Assembly (NCBI GenBank): GCA_029449235.1
Contig: JANATG010000011.1
Coordinates: 650,001 to 714,000, forward strand
Direction: 5' to 3'
Length of the DNA: 64,000 nt
DNA from: Linnemannia schmuckeri
Lineage: Eukaryota; Mortierellomycota; Mortierellomycetes; Mortierellales; Mortierellaceae
Part shown: positions 1-12,793 of the stretch, one piece after another
Numbering within the stretch: position 1 is the stretch's first letter
Layout: the number at the start of each line of letters is the position of its first letter
Notes under the pieces: generated by a model
Database searches by the model: none
What the model saw: only the letters and a program-made list of their open reading frames with translations
What the model was told of the DNA's origin: nothing
Program-made: the position numbers and the translations under genes

Positions 1-3000
1 CGCAGTGTTCGCCCTCCTATAACAGCCGGCGCAGCCTATCATACAAAAGAGTACAACAAACAATTAGTCTCATATCGCTAAACAATTTCCAGTCGCGCCG
101 AGTACAACCAAAAAAAAAAAAATGAATCCGTTCACTCACCTGCTGGCGGAGTTTGGGTTGACGGCTATGGCGATCATGGTTATCGCCATCGTCCTCTTCA
201 TCCTGTCGACCATCGTCATTGCCCTTGTCATCACCCGCATCTTCTCCCTCGTCGTCATCATGATCATGTTCCTCCTCTTCCTCCTCGCCGTCATCGTCAT
301 CCTCACGGTCATGGTCTTCACCATCGTCCGCATCGTGGTCTTTCTCCCGACGTCTGTCCAGATCTTCCTCGTTTTCCTCATTCTCATCGGCGTCATAGAC
401 AACATTGGCGACTAGGCGGATACAGGTATCGACCCACGTGTGGAGGGCTCCAAACGTCTTGACGTCCTTTAACATCGTGTCGATATGATAATTCTTGAGC
501 CAGTTCAACAGCCCTGCGTTCACAGGGACACTGATCGAGAACAAAGGCGTCTCTTTTTCCCCAGTCGTTGTTGTCGTGGCCGTCGTGAGCGATTCCTTCG
601 GTTCGTCCTGCTTCATTGATGCATTTTTCTCACCTTCCTTCAGCTCCAGAGAATCGGTTGTCTCATCTCCCTTCTGATCCTCGCCGTCTTCCACATCTTC
701 CTCCGTAGATTCAGTTTCGTCCATAGCCTCCAAGCAGTGTTCCAGGACCTTGACAGTAGCCAGGAGCTGGCTGTCTTCACCACCATCCATGGCTGACTGC
801 AATTCTCGGATAGCATTCGGGATGGCATCCTTGTCACCATCGCAGATCACTCCCGAGAGTTCCTTGACCTTCTCCTCTGCAATCCGAACAGCTCTCTCAA
901 AGTACTCTGCCGTTGTAAGGTCAGAATCCGAGGGAGCGACCAAAGCCAGGAATCCATTCTTCGTGTCATCTTCAGCTTCGTCTTTATCCTCTTTGTCCTT
1001 GTCCTCGTCCCGGGCGACTTCGTGAACGCCTTCGTCCGAATGTTCCACTGTCATGTCGACATCCATGTGATACGACTCATCAACTGATCCGGCCTCACCA
1101 TCCACCTCCATGATCTTGTCTTCACCGCCAGCAGTGGCAAGTTCGTGTTCGTGCTGAGTGGCTGCAATGTCGGCTAGCTCCTGTCGACTCTTCCTGCCGC
1201 GCTTCTTCAACAACAGCTTCAAGTCCTGCTCACTCAACGGTTGACCAACGGCGCCCAGTATCGAAACCAATTGTTCCTCCTTGCCAGCATACTCGTGTCC
1301 GGCCCAGGTCTTGATCAAGTCGAAGCTGGCCTCAATCCGCTTGCGCATCGTCATCAGGGAGGCCTTCAGGATACGTTCACGGAGACCCTTTCCATTCAGG
1401 GCGCGAGTCAGGGACGCGAGTTCCTTGCTGGTTGAGATCAAGCTCCAAGTCTGGATAGGTCCATAGTCCAGGATGTCCTTTTCGGGGAGAGCCTTGGCTG
1501 TCGCTGAGATTGTATGGTCAAAAACGAATGGGCTGGCTACCTCGGGTGTCTGGCTGCCGGTCAAGAGGTTGTCAATCGACATGGCGTCCTTGGTGGATCG
1601 GAACTTTTCGCCGGCAAGATCAGGTTCGGCCATAGTCTTCATGAGTTGGGTGACATCGTTCATCGAGATATCTTCTGCAGTGGTATCGGGTTTGGCCTCT
1701 GCGTCGTCAGCAATCTTCTCTACATCTTGTCCTTTCGAGGTGGTTGCTGCGGGTATTACTGTCTCTGTCAGGGTTGCTGTCGAGATTGAGACTTTGCTAA
1801 GGTCGGGCCCAACTTGCTCCCGGTCCTCAATAATGACGCCACCAAACTCTTTCCAAAACCAGTACTTGCGGCCCCATCGATCGCTACCAAGACACACAAC
1901 ACGTAGGTTGTCGTCCACATTAACAGCATGGCCTCCGCGTAATTGAGTCAGTGGCACATTGTGATCCTTTTGTATTTCGGTGTCATCCAGTACAATATCA
2001 TCGAGTTCCTCCTTCTTGGTCTCCCAAAGCGACTCCTTGATCTTAAGGTCCTGCGCTAACGCCTTCTGTTGATTGAGGAGATCGTTGGCCTTGTTGCGTG
2101 CATCTTTGGCTTGAGCTAGACGCTGCTGTCGCGACAACGTCCTTCCGCCTTCGTTCTCTTCCTCGACCTGTCCACCTTCGCGCTCTGAGCTCAAGATGTC
2201 CTGTCGTTGCTTCTCCAGCTCAGCCGCCTCGCGCTCGATGGCCTTCATATCCCGCTCCAGGTCATGTGTCAGCGTCTCGAGCTCCTTGCGGGCCTCGGTG
2301 CGTTTCCTCTTGTGTCGCTTCAATGAGGTAATGTTCTCTTCAACCTCCTCCCTCATAAACCGGTGGAAACGAGGCGATGACGTGATGTCATGCAGGGCCT
2401 TGACCAAAGCCTCGATCCGGTCGGCAACGGTGTAGACAGAGTACTCGATCGTGCCGAGGCGGTTCATAGGAGGTGTCCTCTTCTTGGAAGCTGTCGTCAC
2501 TGTCCATTTGTTCTTTTTGATGTCCTTTCGTTGCTTGCGAGCCGCCACCGCTTCTGGACCTGCAGCAATAAAATAGGGAAAGTTGAACTGAGTAATCTCG
2601 GGTGACTCATCCTCCTCGTAGGCTGCCATGACCATCTTGCAGCTGAGATCCACAAGGCGACTGTCGATCCTGGGGTTCCTGATCATAGACAGTAGCAGGT
2701 CTACAAGGAGTGAAAATACGAAGGTAAATAAATATGTTGTTCAGACTAAGTTTGAAATTGAGTATGAAGCTGAAAATCAAGCCTTGCAGCAAAGCACCTA
2801 CCAAATGTGATCCACTCGCCAGGATCCTTGGTCAACCCCAAAGGTGTGCCAAACGTGTTCAGGAACTCGTGAACCATCTTGACATCTGCCAACATGTCCA
2901 TATCCAATTCTGGGTGGTGTAGATCTAATTTGTTGAGAGCAGGCAGCTTGGAGCTCCTCAAAAGCAGCCCACTCATGAGGTCCTCGTAGGGTGCGCGTCC

Positions 3001-4369
3001 CGTTAGCTTTGGCAGCTCCTTCATAAAACCTCCAAAGCGCTTATCGTCCATCGAAACCGCCACGTTGACATAGTTTCCTGCCTTGGAAGGATCCAGAATG
3101 TCGAATGACAAACAAGATTGCTTGAATCCCTAGAAAGTTAATAAGTTGAAAATGCGGTTAGTACCGTATAGAGTCAACATTATGAGGTCATCTATATCAG
3201 CTGAAGCGCATCGTTCCTTACCGATTTTGATGGCGACGATACAGCTATGGACGATTCTCCTCGATGGTCCTATGAAACAACAAAAATCGGAAGGTCAACT
3301 ATCACAACCAATTAACACTCCATTCCTGATGGTCAGTGGTTTTATCGCCGAAGCCTTTTTGATATTTCGTTTTTACCTCACTTGCAGTACCACCAGAAGC
3401 CTTGGCAGTCGACCCCACATTTGACCTGTCAAAGAAGCTGAGAATCGACCGCTCAGGTTTGGCTCCTGAATTGGTTCCGCCATCGCTACTGTCGTTCTTT
3501 TTGAGCTTCTTCTGCTTGGGTTCCTTTGGCGGCCTTGGCTCCTTGGGGGGTTTGGGTTCCTTTGGTGGCTTGGGCTCTTTGATCTTTTTCTCCTTGGGTT
3601 CCTTGAGCGGTTTGGTCTCCTTGGGAATCTTGGTCCTCTTTTCCTTAGCGGGACTAGCTCCAGTGGTGTCCTCGTCTTCTTCAGACTTGGCAGCTTTTGG
3701 CTTTCTGCCCTTGCGCTTCGCGGGCATTTCGGAAAAGGTCCACTCTTGAGAGAGTAGGGGGTGAGGACTGGGAGTGGTGGCGTCAGTGGGAGAAGCAGCG
3801 GGAAAGGGCCCGTGTGGTGGGTAATGCTGATAGCGCGGTGGGTGTGAAGAAGGGTGAAGGTGAGGGGCGCAATCGATATCCATTCTCTCGTCATCTCGAT
3901 GACCATAGTCCAGGGCATAACTTCCCATCGGTGACGCATGGTCGCGGTGGAAGCGAGGGCCGTTCCATTGACTGATATGAACAGGCAAAGGACCTGAGGC
4001 TTCGGCGGCTAAATGACTCCCAGAAGGAGGAAGATTGCTATCATAACGAGGATCGATCGGATTGGCGGGACCTGGATGATATTGTCGTGCGGGTGGATAG
4101 GGATGAGGGTGGTTGTTATAGGTGCTAGGATTATTGCTGGAGCCTGTGAGCCAGGACGAGAGGAGGGAGCTACCTTTGGGACGGGGCTGTGTGTGTGGAG
4201 TCTGATGAGGGTGGGATCCCTTGAGATGGTGGTGCTGTGGGTCTGTTGGCAGCATCTGTGTATGAGGGCGAAAGTGTGTAGTGTTGGTGTTGGTGGCGGT
4301 GGGTGAGTGTTGGTGGTGTTGTTTTGCTGAGGGCGTGCTGGGGCTGAGGGTGTCCGTAGGCACGGTCAT
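1..4369 (-). CDS. DDT/WHIM-domain chromatin-remodelling subunit (partial, 3' end off window)
   Basis: Probable accessory subunit of an ISWI-type nucleosome remodeller, acting in the nucleus. Exons on the minus strand: 4369-3377, 3269-3222 (48 nt), 3129-2802, 2700-140, and 36 to beyond position 1. All have GT-AG borders and the frame stays open; the last donor is CAG|GTGAGT at 140/139. The first ~330 residues are low complexity (His/Pro/Ser) with a Lys-Pro repeat (KEPKPPKEPK type), perhaps for nucleic-acid contact. A DDT domain lies around residues 425-485 (DVKMVHEFLNTFGTPLGL) and is split by an intron. A coiled coil rich in Lys/Glu follows. A WHIM-type motif (CLGSDRWGRKYWFWKE) is near residue 735. 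The C-terminal part seen here is a long Asp/Glu/His tract. No WAC domain is visible at the N-terminus, unlike yeast Itc1 or animal ACF1, so I give no symbol. ISWI partnership is inferred from the DDT+WHIM pair. Confidence 0.85.
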
Positions 4370-4721
4370 GTTTGTCCTTTAAGAGGTAGGGATCGAGCAG
4401 AGATGCAATGGCGAGCAATCCAGCCGTAAAGGGAGATGTCGTCTGTGTTTGCGAGAGAGGAAACAACAAACAAGTGTTCACTTTTTTCATATTTTTTGTG
4501 GATTCGCGGTTTAAAGATGAGTCACGTGGAATGTATGCAATTAGGGATCTGTAGATACGCGTTTTCACCCTTTCATCTCTCTCTAACTGACCGCCATCAT
4601 CTCGGAGTGGCTTGGCGAGCCAGAAAATGCCGGCCTTCCTTGTCCGTCGGTCCTGCTGATGTCTCCTTCAAGTATCCACTCTGGCTGGCTGTTCAAACTT
4701 CACACACATAAAACCCCAACC
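4370..4721. promoter_or_regulatory. Divergent promoter between the DDT/WHIM gene and NDUFS7
   Basis: About 350 bases separate two start codons that point away from each other, so the core promoters of both genes and their 5' leaders must lie here. I see no clear TATA box. Whether the two genes share control elements cannot be told from sequence. Confidence 0.5.
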
Positions 4722-6211
4722 ATGCTGTCGACCTTAGGATTGCGTGCCTCCGTTGTTGGAGCAGGTACATATACACGATACCCTCGATCGACCTATTTGG
4801 CGTCAACAGGAGAGAGCGAGAGCAGCAACAGACCGACAAATATGATCAGGAAGAATGTGATAACAAGATCAGTCCACCACAAAACACGGAAAACACCATT
4901 TTACTCGCGATGACACACACTCCGTGAAAACGCGCCCATTGCCAAGAGAAAGTCCGAATCATCTAACCACCCACTCACATCGTTTTCTGCAACCCCACTC
5001 TCCAAACCGACTCGACTGTAGCTGCCCGTGCTACCCTCAAGCCCGCTGTCGCTCAGCAGATTCGCCACTTTGGCTTGATCTCCGAGAAGGAGGAACAAGG
5101 TAAATGAAGGAGGGGCATTAGTGCAAGACTTTGGAATGGAGATTTTCCGAAGGCTACCATGTCAAGTTGTAACAGACACGCCTAACTAAACCCAACTCGT
5201 GTCTTTTCCCTTTGGTATCCATCTTCTATTTTAGCCAGTGCTCCCGCTCAGAACCGCGCTATGTCGACTGCCGTCGCAAAGTCATATCCTGGACCTATCA
5301 GTCAGCCCGCCAACGCCGTCGGTACGATACATTTCACATGTTCACTCAAACTTCAGTCGATAATCAAAACTTCACCAATATTTACAACAATGTCACCTAG
5401 GATGCTGGTTTTCCGACCATTGGCGCACTAGTCCACATATACTAACTTGCACCCATTTTTACTTTATATGCTCACTCGAATAGAGTACGCTTTGTCGACT
5501 GTCGATAAGATTATCAACTGGGGTCGTGAGGGTTCGATTTGGCCCATGACTTTCGGTCTCGCCTGCTGTGCCGTCGAGATGATGCACATGGCTGCTGGAC
5601 GTTACGATCAGGATCGTCTTGGAATTGTCTTCCGTGCTTCGCCCCGTCAGTCTGATGTCATGATTGTCGCCGGCACCTTGACCAATAAGATGGCTCCTGC
5701 TCTCCGCAAAGTCTACGACCAGGTAACGGAACAGGATCCAGGAGCCCTTTTTGACAATATTCCGTTGTCGTTTGTTCTGCAGGCATTCATGAGAAAGAAG
5801 TGTTGATAAGATTACAAAATAAGCTGACAATGTTTAATTTGATACATGATCGCAATGTGATTCTAGATGCCTGAGCCCCGCTGGGTTATTTCTATGGGAT
5901 CGTGCGCCAACGGAGGAGGATACTACCACTACTCATATTCGGTTGTCCGTGGATGCGATCGCATTGTCCCCGTCGATATCTATGTCCCTGGATGCCCACC
6001 AACATCTGAGGTAAAACTACGCAGATACTTGTGCCTTTGCATGACAAACTTAGGAATTGGTCTCAGTGCGGAGGATCTGTAAAGACACAGGCACCAACCC
6101 CATTTTTTAATTATCTCTCTTTTTTAAATATAGGCTTTGTTGTACGGAGTGCTCCAGCTCCAGAAGAAGATGCGTAGGAGCCGTGTCACTACCATGTGGT
6201 ACAGAAAGTAA
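4722..6211 (+). CDS. NDUFS7: NADH:ubiquinone oxidoreductase 20 kDa subunit (complex I, PSST/NDUFS7)
   Basis: Core subunit of respiratory complex I in the mitochondrial inner membrane. It carries iron-sulfur cluster N2, the last electron donor to ubiquinone. Six exons: 4722-4764, 5022-5099, 5235-5321, 5484-5722, 5867-6010, 6134-6211. Together they give 222 residues, close to the ~210-220 usual for the family. The first three small exons encode a basic, Ala/Ser-rich mitochondrial presequence. The mature part contains all cluster-ligand regions: the paired cysteines in FGLACCAVEMMHMA, the cysteine of ISMGSCANGGGYYHYSYS, and the cysteine of VPGCPPTSE. The protein ends in the usual basic tail. All five introns are GT-AG. 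The gene converges on the carrier gene at 6675. Confidence 0.97.
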
Positions 6212-6674
6212 ATAAGCAATAGCATGCATCATGACACCAAAAACACACGAGTCGCCATACCAGGATACAAGGTAGCTGCTACAGAATGCCACCGCCACCT
6301 TTTAGCACCATACTTTCCCATTTCCCTTCCTCTTTTTTTCTCCCTCTCTACTCCAATCACCATACAATAGATCATTTACATTTTTTCTTCATGTGTTTGT
6401 CAGATCTATGTGGGTGTATGTATCATTTTTATAATCGAGTGGATCTGAAAGCAATTAAGCGTAAGTGGGGGGGGGGAGATAAAGTCTATGGGTACAAGGT
6501 GCATCTGTGTGATCGTGAGAGAGAAGTAGTGTGTCTATATGAAAAGTGTAAAAGTCGAGTGTATCAGTTGACATGCTGGGGTTGACAGAAAATACAGTGG
6601 TAAATAATAAGGTGAGGAAGAAAATGGTGAAGGGAAGAAAAGGTTGTAAAAATGTGAAAGGAAAAGGCCCAGGC
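6212..6674. other. Convergent intergenic region (3' ends of NDUFS7 and carrier gene)
   Basis: Holds the 3' untranslated regions of two converging genes. A run of ten G lies near 6469-6478. I see no further gene. Confidence 0.5.
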
Positions 6675-8348
6675 TTAGTAAAGGGCCTCCTTGTTGGCGG
6701 TAGATGAGAGGGAGAGAGAGAGAGGCTTCATGTCGTCGGAATCTCTTATGATACTGACAGATCGGACAAAATCAAAGATCACAAAGTTGAGTGCGCCTCC
6801 AGGAACCGCCAAGATGGCTCTGGCTTTGGTGCCCGAAAAGAACTTCATGAACCCTTCCTTCTTCCAGATCTCCATAAAGACATCCATCCACTTGAGTGAT
6901 GGCATGGGCAATTTGACGCCCGTGCCATTAGTGGGTTGAAGTCGCTGCTCGGTCTGGATACGGGTCTTGACCATATCACTCGGGGATGAGATCATTACTC
7001 CTGCAAGTGAAGCACAACATCCTGCGATCGACGAGATGATCAATTGATGAAGTTCTGGTGGAGGGAAGGGTGTCTCCTTGTCACTGTTGAAATCCATGGT
7101 TCGCACGTAGTTGATGCCGCCCTTGACCCAGACCTTGGAGTACTCGTATGCTGGGAAGTAGGCAGCAAAGAAGGGGACAGTTGACATCAATGTTGCACAA
7201 TATCCTCGGAACAAGAACCGGAACCCTTCCTGTTTGAACTGAAGCCTGAGCGATTCGGAGATGGGCATGGGTTGCGGTGGTTGAAGAGGTTCAAAGGATC
7301 CTGCGACGTAGATGGGGAGTTTAGTCTTGATCGCCGTTGAGGAGGGTAAGGGTGTTGTGGGTGTTAATGGTGGTGCTACCGATGCGGCTGTTGTTGGTAT
7401 TGCTGCTGCGCTGGCTATGCTGCCGTCGGCTCCTGCCTTGGCAATTGTGATCTGTTGGGAGACCTAGAAAATGATTTGCATCGATTGCAAGTATGATCAA
7501 AAAATACTATTAGCAAAGCAATTGAAGATATGTATTGAAAATGACACGAGGACCACCCCGCCCCACCCTCGTTGTGTTTTCCCTCCCGAGCAAAAAGGTC
7601 AAATGGAAGAATTAAAATATGCGCAGGCTTTTAAAGCACGAGCACTGCGGCTAAGCTCTTCCCCCTCCCTTTCGTAATTGTGACCAAAATGGGTTGGTAA
7701 TCGGTTGTGTCCTCTTCTTCCTTCATTCCGCATTCGTCCTTCCGTTACGAGAGATGTATTTTACAAAGTCAACCTCAAGGAAGAAAAGAAAAAAAGGATG
7801 ATCAAAAGAACCTTAAAAAAGCCCTGTTGACCCTGCCTCTCGCCGTCTCTGAGCAATTGAATGTATGAAAAGAGTCATAACAGTAACATATCTCCCTCTT
7901 TTTCATTTTCCCAGCCCGTGCATTGTCTGTTTCTTATTACCATGTCAAAAGGTACTACAAAAAAGGTAGTGACCACTGCGGAGATAGTGCCAAGGACGCC
8001 ACTCAAGACACTGGGGTTCTTGAGAACCTCGATCTCAAAATAGTCGTTCTCTTTGGTCTTTTGAGCCATATAGTCGTAAGTCGCAAACTGAAGAATCTTT
8101 GTCGTCGTAAGACCGAGACTGAAAACGGTGGCGCCCGCAAAGAGGGCCCGAGTTCCGTTCTTTTGTTGGACGTCCCTGATGACTGTAAAGATGGAAGACG
8201 AGACGGGGACGGAGGACTTGCGTTGCTGAAGAAGACGGACGGTTCTCATGGGGTACATGAGCAGGATGGGAGGGACATTGAGAACTGTGCCGTAGAAATA
8301 GTACTTTTGAAAGTCGATTTTTGACCTGTCGAGGTCTGCTGGCGGCAT
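6675..8348 (-). CDS. Mitochondrial carrier family protein, SLC25A44-like
   Basis: Member of the SLC25 carriers, which move metabolites across the mitochondrial inner membrane. Two exons: 8348-7941 and 7463-6675, joined in phase 0 across a 477-base intron, giving 398 residues. Three tandem carrier repeats are visible. Their signature sites are MYPMRTVR (degenerate, Asp/Glu missing), VPFDMVSQ (created exactly at the splice junction) and SPSDMVKTRIQ. The Val-Ser-Gln after the second site and the degenerate first site resemble the SLC25A44 branch, whose animal member carries branched-chain amino acids. The substrate here is inference. An Ala/Thr/Pro-rich linker of about 60 residues follows the second site and is longer than usual. 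It could also be another orphan SLC25 subgroup. Confidence 0.85.
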
Positions 8349-8890
8349 GGTTGTGGTGATGAGTGTTGTTGGCGGTTAGAAGCTGGAAAAAGGTTGAGGG
8401 GGAGACTGCTGTGCGTTGTTTGTTTAATGTTGTTGGGAGGGAGTGATTTAGGAAGCGAAGGCTGTACGAGTGGTGGTCATACAAGTAGTATAAATGAGAT
8501 GTGAAGAAGCGGAGAGAAATAAAGAGGAAAGGAGAAGAAAGGAAAAGGAATGCAAAGAGGTGAAGAAGTAGTTGATCGGCTGAGAGGGAGGGAAGGAAAC
8601 GTCCAACTTTGAAGACAGCGTGGGGTGTGAGGTTCGACTTTCTGCAGTGATAAAATGATCGATCAGTTCAATTCAGGAACAAGGCACACCCCTTAAAGTC
8701 GTGATGCACCAGTCGCTGTCATTTTCACACTCCAGCAGTCAGGCCTGTCTTTTATTCGCGTTTCTTTCTTTCACTTGGCATGCAACAAGCCCAGCTCAAT
8801 CTTGTCAAACGCCATCATCTTACAACTTCTCATCGCTAAAAGACACGACATCAAGGAGCACACGGACACACAGACACACAGATACACGAC
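8349..8890. promoter_or_regulatory. Divergent promoter between carrier gene and COG3
   Basis: About 540 bases between two start codons pointing outwards. On the plus strand the part next to the carrier is purine-rich (GGAGAAGAAAGG type), which equals a pyrimidine-rich leader for the carrier. The part next to COG3 carries ACACAC-rich leader sequence. No clear TATA box. Confidence 0.5.
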
Positions 8891-11800
8891 ATGGCATCTC
8901 CTGTCCGACAGACTCAGCATCGCATCCTCGACTGGGATGCGATTGCGCCCCTGACGGAGCTGCAACGACAAGGCGTGCAAGAACTCAAGGACGCCTGCTC
9001 AGAACTGCCCCTTCCCGCGAATGCAAGTGGATATTATTTGCTTCATTCTCCTACGGCAATTACAACTGAAAAGGAATTGACGCACTATTACTGACTTCCG
9101 TTGCTTTAACCTGTGTATAGTTGGCAGCCGAGTATAACTCTTTGGCGCTAGGAAAGCACAGCGCTTCTTCAACAGACTTGTCCTCGCAAGCTAACGCTAC
9201 TCCTACAGGAGCTAAACAGTCGGGCCTACTCTTGGCACCGTCACCTTCACACCCTTCTAATCTGCTCTCACCCCGGTCACATACTGGCAAGGAGGCTGGC
9301 ACCCTTCCCAGGTCGAGACTTGGAAGTGCCACCAACATTGAGGATATTCAAGTAGACGACCAGGAATCTGAGCAGATGGCACCTATCGAGACGACTCAGC
9401 AGTTCTTGGACTGGTTCTCGGGAATTGAAGGAAAGATGGAGCGGGACCAAGAAGACGTCTACAGGTACGTCCGCTGCAAAAACATCGCTACTCAGTTCTC
9501 GGAGGATTACACGTACACGTAGTAAATGTCCTTTGTACCATTTGAACTTTGTCTAGAAACTATCTGACCGTTGTGGTGATGTACAAGGAGGCGTGCCAAG
9601 GATTTTTGACGCAGATCGACGAAACTTCAGAGTGCTTCAAGAGCCTGGAAGGACACTATGAGTTCGTAGAAGAAAAGACAAGAGCTCTTCAGCTGGCCTG
9701 TGAAAAGTTGCTTCAGGAGCAGGTATGGAGACAAACGCTCTATGATGACATGGCAGCAACATAGTTTTCTGGAGTGAGCGCTTATTAACCGAGTGGTCCT
9801 TATCTTGCTCAAACCCTACAGACCAATCTCCAAACGCTTGCGGATCTAATGGCGTCAAAGCTTTCGTATTTTCATCAACTGGAGGCAGTTACAAAGTTGT
9901 TCAATGCACCCGGTGACGACGTCTGCCTGCGACCAGAGTTTGCTCCAATGTTAAACAAGTTGGACGAGTGTCTAGACTATGTTCAACAAAACGTAAGCTG
10001 GAACAATTCTATCGACAACATTACCCAAGGATGGCCTGAAAATCTTCAAGATGTTTACTTGCTTTCTCACCAAACCCTTCATCGTTGAACCCTACCTGTC
10101 AACTCTAGCTTAAATACAAGGACTCAGAGCTGTACCAGATGAGGTTCCGACAATGTATGACCCGTGGAATGACACTGATCAAGATGCATCTTATTACAAA
10201 GTTGCGCGCCCTGAGCGCCGAAGTCATGTCCAAGAAGCCAGTACTTGCAAAGGGAGAGTCGATCAAACCAGCGATGGCTACAGCTCTGTTTTACGTCAAG
10301 TTCAGGACTATCGCGCCACCATTGCGTTCATTGGTTGCAGAACTGGAAAAGAGATGTGTCTCGCACAAGGAGTATGTTTCTTTATCGGAAATGTCACAAC
10401 GAAATGTCAGCAGCATAAGGCAATTGGAGGGCTGCCGTTTCTAACCGCAACGTTCATTTTTCTGTATACCAGGTACAACTCTTTGCTGAACGACTGCTAC
10501 AACTGCTACTTCTCCGTTCGACAGCAGCACCTTGCTCCAATGATTGTTTCAAAGATTCAGGAAATGGGACCAAGCCAACAGGATAAGCTGAAGTTTGTAT
10601 GTGAACATGAAGTTTGCCAGACGGTGGCAATACAGACGATGCGGATGAAATTTAAGCTGACAGCATGGTCCCTCACGTTTTTATTAGGCTCGAAGCGGGC
10701 TTGCATACTTGACATCTGTCTGCATGGAGGAATATTCGCTCTTTTACAATTTTTTCAACACTGGCGAAAGCGAGCTCTAGTAAGTACCTGGCTGAGAAGT
10801 AAGATCATCATTGAAGAAGGTTGGAAAATAGCTGAATGACCAAAAAACTAACGAGGCTGTATATTATGTGGAATAGCGGATACTTGGACACGCTCATCGG
10901 ATACCTCTACGACTATCTGCGCCCAAGGATCATCCATGAGAACAAGATTGATATTCTTTCAGAGCTTTGTGTGGTCATGAATATCCAACAGTCTGACATC
11001 CCTAGTAAGATCTCGTCCATCGGTACCGTCTCGAAAGCAAACGTGCAAATCTGCAACTCAAGTGTACTGACCCCCGTAATTACTTTGCCTGTTATCAAAT
11101 AGTCGATGAGAACTCTCACCTTGCGTTTGGATACTTGATCCGCAATATGCTCCAAGACACTCAACATCGACTCGTTTACAGGGCGCAGGCGTTCATTCGA
11201 TCTGAGATTCAAAATTTCAAGCCGACGCCCAATATTTTGGACTACCCCGCACGTCTCAAAGGTAACTTTTGGCCACTTTTCCCTGCCCTGAATGAAATGG
11301 TGAGTAATGTTCATTTTGGATTGACCAATACTAACGCGCGACCTGTATTGGTAATTAAAGCTGCACCACCACTTCCACCCGGCTCAGAAACCCCTACGAG
11401 GACTGGATCATCACAACACGCCCAAAGATCCTCAGATGTCGAGAGTGCTGCCGAGTCTGTATCAGAGGTCTCCTCACCCACCCCGTCCTTGGCAGGAAGT
11501 TTTAGCGGCGGATACTTTTCCTCGCCTACTCTCCAACAGTTCAACGAGTCGGCAGAGATGTATCAAGGATGGTATCCAACCCTGCAAAAGACACTTTGGC
11601 TTTTGACCAAGATTTACAAGTGCGTCGAACAGACCATTTTTGATGACTTGTCTCAGGAAGCCCTCTCGAAGTGCCTCGCTTCCCTCAACCAGGCCTCGGC
11701 GACCATCAAGGAAACCAAGGAAGTTGTAGATGGTCACTTATTCTTAATCAAACACCTTCTTATCCTTAAGGAACAAATCGCTCCCTTCGAGGGCAACTTT

Positions 11801-12617
11801 GTGCACTCGACCAAGGAGGTTGACTTTTCAAGGATGACAGACGCCATCACGACTCTCTTCCGCGATCGAACCAACCTGCTCAGTTTTGGATCTTGGTTCG
11901 GAGCTGTTTCACAGACGATTACGCCCACTCTGATCGACAGTCACTTGGATGCACGACAGGAGATTGACCGGGATCTGAAGTTGGTCTGCGAGACGTTTAT
12001 CTTGGAGATGGGCAAGGCCGCTGTGCACTCGCTGACAGAGTTTATGAACAAGGTTGCGGGATTCAGAATCCGTGCCGATGTTGAGGCTGCTCAAAGGGAA
12101 CGAGATCCCTCTGTTGGCGCAGGCATCACGAGGAGACCCCCAATGCTGTTGAAGGATAAACCGTTCGCGAGACCTGAAGAACTGCAAAGAATTATGATTG
12201 CTTTTAAGGACAGTGTGCCTCCATGGATTCAATGGACTGTCAGGAAGCTATCAACCTACTTGAAGGACCCTAACACCGAGATGATTTTGATGCGTCCTAT
12301 CCAGGTGAGTTTTCTATCTTGTTATCGCATTTTGAAAAGTGTAACTTTATCATAGGCCGTGCAGTACTAACATCGCATTACGTTTGCTCTCAAAAAATTA
12401 GTCGTTCATTATCGAGTCGTACCAATCGTTCTATGACACGATCCTGTACGAGTACGATCCGGCATTGACGTTAAAGGCGTCGCAAGCCGGACACCGCAAG
12501 ATCCAGCATGCAGGCATGAAGGATTTGGATCCTGTAGAGAACGTTGTTAGCTGGGTTAGCGGCCTTGTTCGCTCTGAACTCAAGAAGAACAACCCCGACT
12601 TTGTCATCGACACCTAG
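8891..12617 (+). CDS. COG3: Conserved oligomeric Golgi complex subunit 3 (COG3/Sec34)
   Basis: Lobe A subunit of the COG tethering complex, which captures retrograde vesicles at the Golgi. Ten exons: 8891-9022, 9121-9464, 9557-9722, 9822-9992, 10109-10371, 10473-10596, 10688-10779, 10877-11004, 11103-12304, 12402-12617, giving 945 residues (animal COG3 is ~830). The Sec34 domain is clear in exons 3-4 (NYLTVVVMYKEACQGFLTQI, then a coiled coil). Later conserved blocks include WYPTLQKTLWLLTKIYKCVE and DGHLFLIKHLLILKEQIAPF. Intron 1 is read as GC-AG (AAT|GCAAGT): it is the only junction I found that keeps frame between LPLPAN and LAAEYNSLALG. Extra length comes from a Ser/Thr/Pro linker near 11360-11540, before which lies a perfect but frame-breaking intron (see findings). 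Confidence 0.95.
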
Positions 12618-12793
12618 ATCAGCTAGCCCTCATTCATAACCAATGAAACCGCATCGACACACGTGACCTAAAGTCCTAAGCCCAAGCCAGCCATTTTTTT
12701 CCCTTTTTCCACTGTCAACTTTTACCTAACTACTCTCGCACGCTTCTACGACCATCACACTTCAATCCCCCTCAGCAGCTGTCATCTCAAAAC

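Noticed and set aside
17..139. Reading the first gene straight through to the stop at 17-19
   Set aside because: The extra residues (a Phe run from poly-T) come from an intron; donor CAG|GTGAGT and acceptor TGATAG at 37 define it.
122..415. Open frames on both strands opposite the acidic tail of the first gene
   Set aside because: They are shadows of the Asp/Glu/His codon repeats of the real minus-strand exon.
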